Part shown: in pieces, positions 39,174 through 51,100 of the stretch
Layout: each line of letters begins with the position of its first letter
How positions within the stretch are numbered: position 1 is the stretch's first letter
From: Leptodactylus fallax
Lineage: Eukaryota; Chordata; Amphibia; Anura; Leptodactylidae
Direction of reading: 5' to 3'
Assembly: GCA_947044405.1 (NCBI GenBank)
Contig: CAMRHE010000017.1
Span: 11,433,001 to 11,497,000 of the forward strand
DNA: 64,000 nt
Position numbers and translations under genes: made by a program
The notes under the pieces: model-generated
Seen by the model: only the letters and a program-made list of their open reading frames with translations
What the model was told of the DNA's origin: nothing
The model's database searches: none

Positions 39174-42100
39174 TTTAGTAGTGTTTTATTAGTATTTTTT
39201 AATTTTTTTAATATTAATTATTATTAGTAGTAGTATTATTATTGTGAGATTTTTTTATTTTTTTTCAAGCTCTCTTTGTCTCCTAAAATAAACTCTAACT
39301 TGGCCCTTTTCAAGGTTTTTTATTTTTTTTAAATAATTTCTGCCCTATTTTTTTAGAATAGACCACAAATATCTGATCAGTGGGGGCCAGCAGCTGACCC
39401 CTTCACGATGTCTATGTACTATGTCATCTTAAGTAGTCTGCCTTTCCGAGCCCCCTTTGTGTACAGAGACTTATAGACTCTGTCATCTTCTAAGGTTTCT
39501 GGGTAAAGAATATGCAAATAAGTTGTTCTTGGTGGAAAAAGGAAAAACTTGCTCTAGCGCCACCTTTTGGAAAGTATTTACCTCTGGTCCTTTGTCAGGT
39601 CACCTGTTCCATTCTGTGCCAGCACTGGCTAGGCCGGAAGTAAAGCGACTCAGGTGACTACTGCGGTCAATCACTGGTCTCGCCGGTCACATGTTGGGTA
39701 CCAGTGACATCACCAGTACTGCTGAGGCCAGTGATTGGCTGCAATGATCACCTGAATCACTTCCTGCACAGCCAGAATGGCATGAAGGACCTGTGGCAGA
39801 TGAGTATTGAAGCCGAACCAAAATATTTCCTCCAAGGAAGAGAGACCCTTCCACAGACAGCTGCCTCAAGGCACCATAGTGACACTGGATGGAGCTTACC
39901 AGCGTCAATCTGATTTTATTGCCTTTTAAAGTATTAAAAGGAAAGGGTTAAAATAAAATAAATTTGGCTAGACCAGTATTGTACGCCATTACTAGAGCTA
40001 GGTCTGTCTTGGCGGACTGGCACCGCACGATCCGATCGCTTTCGTAGATATTTTATTGTTCTATATTGGGTTAGGTGCAGCCGGGGGGAAGGGTTAATAT
40101 GGCCGCTTGTGCACTGATCACGTGGAGAAACCACAGAAGAATATCGCGCAGGCAGCAGAATAGGATCCACTACCCTGTCAGGCACACGGTGAGACTGTCG
40201 CCGGTTTGTGCTGTCGCTGTCAGTTTGTCCGGGCTGTTAGTCCTTCCTCTAAATCAAGTTTCCCCAGAAACCCGAGCTGTGCGGAGAACCATTTGTAAGT
40301 GCTCTATGGGGAAAAGCTTTCCAAAGCCGGCAGCTTATCAAAGGCTTCCTCTGTGTTTTCCTTTCAATCCAAGGAAAGAACTTGTCTCTAGCACATCCTG
40401 AAAAATACGACGCACATATTGGAAGAGCGCGTCGTCCTCCAGCGCCGTAGATCCGATGACCGTGTGTTTGTTTAATATCGTATGGCACGCTGTCAAGTGA
40501 ATCATATATATTTAGTATCATCGAAGTTGACCTGAATCCTGCACACGGGAGACTCGGAAGCTATTTCTGGGATAGAACTATATTGGGTTACTGTATAGGG
40601 GATGGAAGTTCCATGGCAGCCTTAAAGGGGTTGTCCATATTTTGGATGGATTCCCTACCAATGTGCTGATTTTGCTACTCCTAGCGAAATCTGTCAGGAA
40701 ATGTTCAGTTCTTCTGCAGTGCCTCCGCAGGGGAAATGAAGCATTACATGATTTACATAGAAATGATAGAGCAGACATGAACATGTCGGGTCCTCCAGAG
40801 AGAAGACACTTTGTGTAGTCTGACCCTTTGCTCTTATTATGGAGAAATGCTCCAGATTTGTTGTTTTATGGGAAATACAAGTATGACAAAAAAGAGGTGA
40901 CAGGTCCTCCTTAACCTCTCGAAGGTGGGGCCTGTTTTGAGCTTTTGGGAGACAGTGATTATTTTTATTTAGTTTTTAGATTCTATTTTTGCAACTACAC
41001 ATACTGAAAACCACAGCTTTTTATTTTCTGTCCACCAACATTATGTATAACCAAACTTGCCAACATCTTAGATGACTGATCCAGGTTCCCATAGCGCACT
41101 GCAAAAATTCTTGGGATAGGCCACACCCCCATGGGAGTGACAACGCCCCCATGTGGACCATACTCTTTTTCATGACGTGGTCACTTTGTCTGGTGTGACC
41201 CGAAGTGAAATGCCCAGAGCACACCTAATACACTGGGGCCAGGAGATTTGTCACCCCCCTTTTTTTGGGGGGGAGTCTCCTGGACGTTCCAGGAGACTTG
41301 GCCATTATGCATATAGTACATTCATTTTTATACGAAAGTTGCAGTTAGCAATTGATGGTGGTTTCAGCACCCGTAGATTCACCAATCAAAACTTCCCATG
41401 TCGCTATGACATCAAAAGATTTTTTGTATTTTTAAAAAAAAAAATTTAAAGTTTTTTTTCTAACGATAGCTCCCCAAAAATGTGCACAACTTCACGCAGT
41501 GTGTAGAAATATCAGTTTGTACAGCATTGTACACGTGAACAGCTTTACATACCTGGACACTAGAGAGGCACAATTGGAAATTTGCACAAGCTAATCCCCT
41601 TTTGACAGTTAACAAAGACGTCTAAATATCAGGGTTCCCAAGAACGCCCGGGGTGAAACCTGTGCTAATGTTTATTCTGTTACTGTGAATATTACTGTAC
41701 CGTGTCTCTGCTATTTATTTTTAAGGGTTATAAAGGTAAGGTCACCTTTGATGAACCTTTCATAAACTATTAAGGAAATGCTTAAAGGGATGATCTAACT
41801 TCACAAGCAATTTCCTTTAATTCTGTTAAAATGTATCGGGCACGAAAAAAAAAAAAAATCTGCCAACTTGCTACTAGTCTTCATTAAAAATCTAATGTTA
41901 TTTGTTTACAGCTTCTAGGCAGATGTGTGTGTCTCCATGGTAACAGACTACAAGCAAACACTGTAGTCTGATCCTGTGGGTTAGCAATTAGGGATAGTTG
42001 GATGACAATATGGATGCAGGATCAGACTACACAGAATGTAGAAGTGAAAACTAAGATAAAACTAAATAAAATGTCTCCTGAAAGCCCCAAATAAGGGTTT

Positions 42101-45100
42101 GTTTGTAGTCTGTTACCATGGAGACTCAATCTATGTAGAAACTGTGAAGAAAAAAATATTCCTACTGAATATTTATGAAGAAATTTACATCAGGACTTTA
42201 CTGTTCCTTCATCAAAGGGGTTGGATATTGCAGTTACACACCCCTAACTGGTAACACTCAGCGGTCAGTTTATACCAACATTTCCAGGAGGAATAACAGA
42301 GGAATGGCAAAACACGAAGTGTTCTAGAGGCTCTAAAATTGTAATTTCATGGGGAATACAGGTATTTACCAACACGGACAGCTCAGAAGAAGGAATTTTC
42401 CAGGACTTATTCATTGATGACCTATCCTTAGGATCGGTCATTCATTAAAATTGTGAAGGATCCGACACCAGGTCCCCCAGCTGATCAGCTGTTTGCATGG
42501 GCTGCAGCACTCATGTGAACACTGCAGGTTCTTCAGTACTTACCCATGGGGGGTCTCGAGTGTTGGACCTCCACCGATCCTCAATGGATGACCTATTCTA
42601 AGTCCCGGAACAACCCCTTTAAGGCAGCCAAAATTAAGGATTATAACCTATGACTGTATATGTCAGCTTAGTTTCCTATATAGTTCTCATGAATCTGTTT
42701 CCTTTATGTCATTGTTTATGTTAAGGATTTGGGTGTTCACCATTAGTGCTGGCCCCTGCTGGCTCATACGCTAGTCTGGGAGTTGTAGTTCCACACCATC
42801 TGGCTTTCCCAAGCTTTGACCTTTAATGCATTCCATGACCCTTTACGTCAATTCCCATCCTTGAAATCAACCCATTAGCAGATGATCTAAAACATTCAAA
42901 AACATTCCTCCATTATTATTATTTTTTTTTTAATACATTTGTATTTCTCTTCTGTTTCTCATTCCAGGATCTCTGGTCATGGCAGCAGAGCCGTCCGCTC
43001 GACTCTTGGCAGTCTGCAGTCTGTGGAGCTTTTGCAGGTGCAAGGGATTATAAATTAAACTGAGGAAGAGGGGAAAAACACATTAAAGAGGAGGGCGAAA
43101 CAAAAAGACGTGGAAGCGTCTAAGGCTCGGGCGCAGCTTTCGTCGCTGAAGCCGGTTTGTTTAGGGCGGGATCACTAGAGTTGTTGTTTAGTGTGCGGAG
43201 GTCACTCTGCAGAAAAGGTGGGAGAAAAGGTTGCATGAAGATGAAAGACGGCCAATTTGTTTTTGACAAATTTGCTTTTGTAAAGTAGAGAAGGTGTCAA
43301 TCATCCCCCGTAATCCGGGTAAGAGCACAATCCTATGTGAAGAGGCTGCAGAGGCGAGTACAGGGCCGTGCAGCTGTCTGCCCCGAGCTGCTCTTCAGGG
43401 CTTTCTCTGACTCCTGCAGAAAGGCCGTGATTCACCGCCCGGGTGACAGCTCTGACAGCAGCGCAGATTAACTGGTGTCAGGAGAGGAGGAAAAATTTGT
43501 TGCAAGCGCCTACAGGCTGAAAACCCCTTCTATGTAAAAGCAATGGAGGACAAAACATCTGGGCAGTGCAGAAGCAACAAACATGACATCGGGGATGGGA
43601 ATGGTAGAAGGTTAGGCTAATGCGGCCGTTCTGGGTGACGGGAAATTCTGGAATTCTGTTTTTGGAAATGGCAAGAAAATCAACAAACATCTAGTAGAGC
43701 TTAAAGGGAAGTGTCCACAAAGGGGGTGTGCCATGAGAGATATATGTGCTCTGACCATAGGATACAGGATAAATGGCTGATCGGTGCGGGGCGATCGGAC
43801 CACGGAGAGCCCCACCGATCCTGAGAACTGGGAGCGAGTCTGTGGCCTCCTCCGCTGACCACGTGGCCATCTCCGCGATTCATTTAGGGAGTGCATCTGC
43901 GTCCACTACTGCTACGTCCACAATGTGGGACTTGAGGGTTAAATCCCAGAACAGTCATGCTGTCCGTAATGGCAGGCTGATAACAGAGAACAATAGTGTG
44001 TGCCATGGTAAATAGCAGTGAACCTATAATAATATGCTAAAAATCCTATTGTATAATGAAAAGCTCTACAACTAGTCCTGCTCTCGGAGGAGAAGAAGAT
44101 ACAGTTATATCCGGCACAGACAATGCTCTGTAGCAAACTAGCTCACAATGTATCAGTCTGGAGTCCGGGCTGTGCAGCTCACAGAGCATTGTCTAGACTG
44201 GATACAATTGTATCTACTGAGCTGAGGGCAGGACTAGGCATGTACAGGGTTACTGCCTCCCAGTGTCCTCATTCACTGACAGCAAGCACATTCTGAAGAG
44301 GGTGAAGAATAGAAATATAAAGTATATCAGAGAGTTGTGGAACTTTCCATTACTACCCTTTATACCAAAACCTATTGAAAGGGGATGTCTGACATTTGTA
44401 AAAAGAATTGGCCAAAGAGCAGATATAAAGCCTACTGCGCCTACTATAGGTCCCTCCTTTGCTGTGGGTCCCTGTTAGATCGGAAGTGATGACATCACAT
44501 CTGTTCTTCACGTGACGGCTCAGCTATTCCCCAGCCTCAGCAGTCACCTTATTCATACACGTGTACTGAAATATCTGAGGCCAATGGCTTAGCTGAGCAG
44601 TCACGTGAATGACAGACCAGAGCTGCAGCGTTGGAGCGCAGAGTACTATAGGTTGTTAGGTACTATAGGTAAGTTAGGTACTATAGGTAAGTTAGGTACT
44701 ATAGGTAAGTTAGGTACTATAGGTTGTTAGGTACTATAGGTTGTTAGGTACTATAGGTAAGTTAGGTACTATAGGTAAGTTAGGTACTATAGGTAAGTTA
44801 GGTACTATAGGTAAGTTAGGTACTATAGGTTGTTAGGTACTATAGGTTGTTAGGTACTATAGGTAAGTTAGGTACTATAGGTTGTTAGGTACTATAGGTA
44901 AGTTAGGTACTATAGGTAAGTTAGGTACTATAGGTAAGTTAGGTACTATAGGTAAGTTAGGTACTATAGGTTGTTAGGTACTATAGGTTGTTAGGTACTA
45001 TAGGTTGTTAGGTACTATAGGTAAGTTAGGTACTATAGGTTGTTAGGTACTATAGGTAAGTTAGGTACTATAGGTTGTTAGGTACTATAGGTAAGTTAGG

Positions 45101-48100
45101 TACTATAGGTAAGTTAGGTACTATAGGTTGTTAGGTACTATAGGTTGTTAGGTACTATAGGTAAGTTAGGTACTATAGGTAAGTTAGGTACTATAGGTAA
45201 GTTAGGTACTATAGGTAAGTTAGGTACTATAGGTTGTTAGGTACTATAGGTTGTTAGGTACTATAGGTAAGTTAGGTACTATAGGTTGTTAGGTACTATA
45301 GGTAAGTTAGGTACTATAGGTAAGTTAGGTACTATAGGTTGTTAGGTACTATAGGTTGTTAGGTACTATAGGTTGTTAGGTACTATAGGTAAGTTAGGTA
45401 CTATAGGTAAGTTAGGTACTATAGGTAAGTTAGGTACTATAGGTAAGTTAGGTACTATAGGTTGTTAGGTACTATAGGTTGTTAGGTACTATAGGTTGTT
45501 AGGTACTATAGGTAAGTTAGGTACTATAGGTTGTTAGGTACTATAGGTAAGTTAGGTACTATAGGTTGTTAGGTACTATAGGTAAGTTAGGTACTATAGG
45601 TAAGTTAGGTACTATAGGTTGTTAGGTACTATAGGTTGTTAGGTACTATAGGTAAGTTAGGTACTATAGGTAAGTTAGGTACTATAGGTAAGTTAGGTAC
45701 TATAGGTTGTTAGGTACTATAGGTTGTTAGGTACTATAGGTAAGTTAGGTACTATAGGTTGTTAGGTACTATAGGTAAGTTAGGTACTATAGGTAAGTTA
45801 GGTACTATAGGTTGTTAGGTACTATAGGTTGTTAGGTACTATAGGTTGTTAGGTACTATAGGTAAGTTAGGTACTATAGGTAAGTTAGGTACTATAGGTT
45901 GTTAGGTACTATAGGTAAGTTAGGTACTATAGGTTGTTAGGTACTATAGGTAAGTTAGGTACTATAGGTTGTTAGGTACTATAGGTTGTTAGGTACTATA
46001 GGTAAGTTAGGTACTATAGGTAAGTTAGGTACTATAGGTAAGTTAGGTACTATAGGTAAGTTAGGTACTATAGGTTGTTAGGTACTATAGGTTGTTAGGT
46101 ACTATAGGTAAGTTAGGTACTATAGGTTGTTAGGTACTATAGGTAAGTTAGGTACTATAGGTTGTTAGGTACTATAGGTTGTTAGGTACTATAGGTAAGT
46201 TAGGTACTATAGGTTGTTAGGTACTATAGGTAAGTTAGGTACTATAGGTAAGTTAGGTACTATAGGTTGTTAGGTACTATAGGTTGTTAGGTACTATAGG
46301 TAAGTTAGGTACTATAGGTTGTTAGGTACTATAGGTAAGTTAGGTACTATAGGTTGTTAGGTACTATAGGTAAGTTAGGTACTATAGGTTGTTAGGTACT
46401 ATAGGTAAGTTAGGTTTTTTAGGTACTAAAACTTTGCGCTTCTCCCCTTCTATTTCCTTTACGTGATGACACATATAGACTCGGAGTCGTCTTTGCTTAT
46501 TTTTTAAAAAGAAATGGTTGTGCATGAGAAGGAGCTGTAAGGAGCAGAATGCTCGCCCCTGAGAACCGTCCTCCGTAGTCAGAGCCTGAGTGACCCGTCA
46601 TATGTTTGATGTAGTTTATATATAAACATCACTTCTCAAGACATCTTGGCAGGGGTTGTGGGAACAGACTGTAAGATCAATCCCCAACAAGGTCTTATAT
46701 GTTTTGTGTTTTTTTTACTACGCAGGTGGTATGGCAGCTGCGGTTACTACCCCCCTGGATGTAGCCAAGACCCGTATAATGCTGGCAAAGGTAAGGAGAG
46801 CCAGGATGGCCCGCCGCACCAAAATGTCTGCATTCAGGCCACAGCAGAGAGTATACGTCGTCTTTATGGGAAGGTGATGGTGAGAATTATTGTATGACTG
46901 AGAGCCATAGTTTATCCATTCTTGGTGGAGATTCCTCTTGTGTTCGCCCCCCTATCAAGTAAACACAGGGGGCCGATTTATCAAGACCGGCATTTTCCAC
47001 GTCAGTCTTGATAACCCTCGCCTTGCCAGAGCTTGCACTTAATCTTTGATGACTTGCATGCCTTGTCATAAATTATATATGTGATCAGTGCACCTAAAGA
47101 GAAATCTGTGCCAGCTCCCTGCTAGTGTAGATTTCAGGCATCAATTACCCCATAAAACTGGCATAAATGATGATAAATCTGACAGGGATGATGGTCCGCC
47201 CCCGCCATGTCTCCTTTAAGGAAGTGGCATGGTGTGCAGGTGCAAAATGTACAAAGTTGCAATTTTTGCACATGCAACCTCTGTAAGTCAGTTTCTTGCT
47301 CAAGAGTTGTTGTAAAGGTGCGATACACATTAGATGAATGCCGACCGAACCCTGCAGATTTCTTCTGGGTGGGCCAATGATCTATGTAGGAGGATCGGGC
47401 ATGTTGGATTTCAGCATGCCTAATCCTTTGTCTCTGGGCATGAGCTGCCGCCAGAGGTGTATGACAGCAGCTTGTTTCCCTCTACCTATTGTGAATATAT
47501 GAACACTTGGCTGAGCATGCATGTGTATGAGAAGGGGAAGGCGGGGGAAGCCAGGAGAAACCGAATAAAGTTGATTACATTTGCATTGACATCTGTAATA
47601 CTGCCCCCTATGTAGAAGAACCTAGATCTGAGCGAGTAGGAACATTTTCATAACTAGAGTGACTGGAATTATCTTAAAGGAACAGTAAACCAAAAAATAA
47701 ATCACAAAAGTACGGGTCAGTTTTCCCTAGGTTACCATTTGTCAATCTACAGGATAATCTCCTTCTGCCTATACAGTGTTGTGTTCTCCACACAGGGTGT
47801 TAATTTCCATTGTAATCCTTTCCTTTCCATGGTAGGTGGTGAGGCTTCACTAAGAGGGTGGGGCTTAGTGCGCCCATGTCTCCTGTGGCAGATAGAGCAG
47901 TAGGGGAGGGCTTCTGCTGCAGCCGAGTTGCCTTACATTTAGAAACCGATCTTAGTTTGGCTTGTGGAAAGGAGGGAGGAATTTTTTTTTTTTTTCTTTC
48001 TACAATTGTTCAATTAATTAATCTCTTTATGTACTGCAGTGGATTGAGCAGTTTGCAGATGTGAACATGAGCCAATTAAATCTTAGTTTCCTCCTACAGG

Positions 48101-51100
48101 CCGGAACAAGTACTGCAAGTGGAAATGTGCTGCTGGCGCTTGGTGATATTTGGAGAACGCACGGCTTGACGGGGTATCTATTGAAACAACTGTCTGAATT
48201 GATGTCTAAATGTCTTAATGTTTTATTCAACTGTGTATATGGATACGGGTCATTGGCAAGTGCCAACTACATCAGATCTTCTCTAGGGTTTTACGATTCT
48301 CCTGCAGTTTTCTCCTTCTCTCTTAAGACCTTCTCTAACAATAGTCATGGGGAAAGTGGGCCACACCAGATGTCGCCATCACTTGCCACTTCTAGGCCAT
48401 TGGTTGACGTGAAGCAGATATTAGTCTAGGATCTGGTGTGCCATGTTGGGAATATGAGGGAACATGGCCAAGTGGTGACTGCTTTCCTGTATCGTAGTTC
48501 TCTATAGATATAGTACAGGACACAACGTCTTTGTCATCAGTACAGATTCAAGGAGGTAGATAGATGATCTTCTTGACCTCCTGCCCCATCAATGTGCCCA
48601 GTTTTGGCCAACTGGCCCTGGATCTTTTCTGAGGATGCTTGCAAGATTGATGCTTAGACCTGTCAGATCTTCCCCATTGAGAGGTAGTTAGGTAGGTGGA
48701 CCATATCTGGACCAGATCTTCAGCCATCCTGAGCTTGCTACTTGTGAAGTCTCTAGTAACTCTTCCTGTACTTGAGTAGACTCCCCATACCTTAGGGCGA
48801 GCACTGACATACAAGCCCCCCCGAATTGCTTAGCATAGAACTAATCCAAAAAGACTGCAAGAACTCTGCACACAACAAGCACTCCCGTCCAGAATTTATG
48901 GAAGCAATCTCACCGGAGTGGAGTACTGTATATCTATAAACCAGATGTATTGGACTGTAAACACTCATCGTATTAGAGCGAGATCAGAGGTAGGATTATA
49001 GGCGGGTGTCACCGGGCCCCAGTCATCGGGTGTGAACACAGATTGGCGGTAAACTCTGACCTTCCAAAAAGGAGAACGCAGAGAACTGAGAAGCGAAATT
49101 AAGCAATTATGTGATTTCAGCCGTCTAGCCAGCTGTACCCAGGCCTGACAATTACGCTATTTTCCTTATACATTCCATATGGCAAAATCTGCCAAAATAG
49201 ATCTGATTTCACTTAAGTTCCTCTTCACTTTGATCCGCAAAAATCCTCGCAACGAGAGTATTTTAACTGTTAAATGATGGGATTTAACCATTTGTTTTTC
49301 TTAGCTCGCATTGACTTTCTTCTGTCACCAGGCAGGGTGCGGAGTGTCCCCTTGCCATTACATACCTCCTCTAAGTATGTGAAGCTGATTATTTTTGAAG
49401 ACTCCAAAAAACCATTATGGACTAGGGGCGGAGGTTGACCTCCCGCGTAGAAATGCACACATGCTAGATCTTAGCCAAGTATGATTTACAAGCTCTACCA
49501 AACCTCTCCAAAGACCACCTCTTCGAGAAGACTATGGCCAAGCAGACCAGATTTTTGTGTGTTGAATTTTCAGTTCCTCTTCTCTTCTGTAAAGTCCCCT
49601 CAAAAGTTCTTATTTCATTGCAAATTTTGGGTGGCCATCTTAAAGAAATTTACAACCTCTAGTAAACCTCTTTGGAAGACCACTTCTTGGAGAGGACGTT
49701 TACCCATCCAGATCTTGACCGATTTTTAGTTCCTCTTGTCTTCTGTGTATTTTGGGTCTTCTTTGCAAAGAGCTCCCCTCACAATTCCATTTTTCATTGC
49801 AATTTCGGGAGGTCATCTTGAAGAAGTTTACAGCTTCTACCAAACCTCTCTGGAAGACCACCTGCTGGAGAAGACCATTGCAGTTTTGGGTGGCCATCTC
49901 AAATGAGTTTCACTTTATGAAGGAACTGTTGGATTGCACCTGAGACCCCCATAATCTGGTTGGAGGCCCACTCTATCTCATCTTTACCTTAACCATCATC
50001 CAAGGGGCCGCACATCCCTTTCCTACATCTCATGTTTCCATTTTGCTGCAGTATGGTGGCCACACATAACATTTAGTCTATTGAAGATGCGGAAACTGTT
50101 CAGCTCTTTACTGTTCACTATAATGGAAGGACTGCACATGTGATGACAACTTTCTCAAGACAAGACCTCTTTGTCAGGATCATTGAGCGTCCCAGCAGTC
50201 TTGAGGCTACTATACATCTTAGATAGCTATTGAATGGGTGTTCGTTTGGTTGACCCCCTTGTCCTATACCCAAGCATGTGTCTCACTTCAGCACGCGTGA
50301 GCGGGGAATAAGCAGCTGCCTGACAGCTTGTGAAGTGCTGCTTCCATTACTGCCATTTTTGTCAATATACAAATGAGGTTGTAGCTACTTACCTCTTTGG
50401 AGCAATGGCCACAACCTCATTGCTCCAAAGAACTCATTTGCATATTGACAAAAATGTTGATGACCCTTGAGGATAGGGTCACCTGAATCTATCTATGGTC
50501 TGGGTTGAGATGTTGGGCTCTGGTGACAGACTCCCTTTAAGATGGAGCTCCCCCAGCTGGTAGTGGTTTGTTCCATCAGTCTCCTATCTCTCAAGCTGGC
50601 CATACATCATCTGTAGCTTGCATGGCCATCAGCAGTTACTCATGACTCCCCCCATAGACATGCATGCAATGGGTTTAGCTGAGTGTGCATGTGTTTTTAA
50701 ATGAGAATAAAACAAACCACTACCAGACTTCTCTGCAACTTATCACCAATGATAAGGGAATTGGGCATGTAAAATTCATCATGCCTGATCTTTCTTTCCT
50801 TGATGTCATCTGTTACGGGTCAGCATATCCCTATATGCATAACATAGTTGGCCGGTCCCACCAAAATCCTCTTGTATAGTAGTAGTTGTGAGATTCTACT
50901 TTCACCGTCTCCGCCAACTTTTTGCATCCTTCAGTAGACGCCCCTCCACTCGTTCTGATGAAGTTGGATTTTTTTTTTTTCTCAAGGCCCCGCCATTACT
51001 GAGTAATAATTTGTTATGCTCCCAATTGTCAGGTGGGCCTGTATGGCTCCAGGCCAGGACCTGACAGAGCGTATGATTGTGGTGTAAGTAAGTAAGTAAG

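Noticed and set aside
44644..46414. Possible CRISPR-like array
   Set aside because: There are no unique spacers; units are directly adjacent, of two fixed types, in a vertebrate intron.
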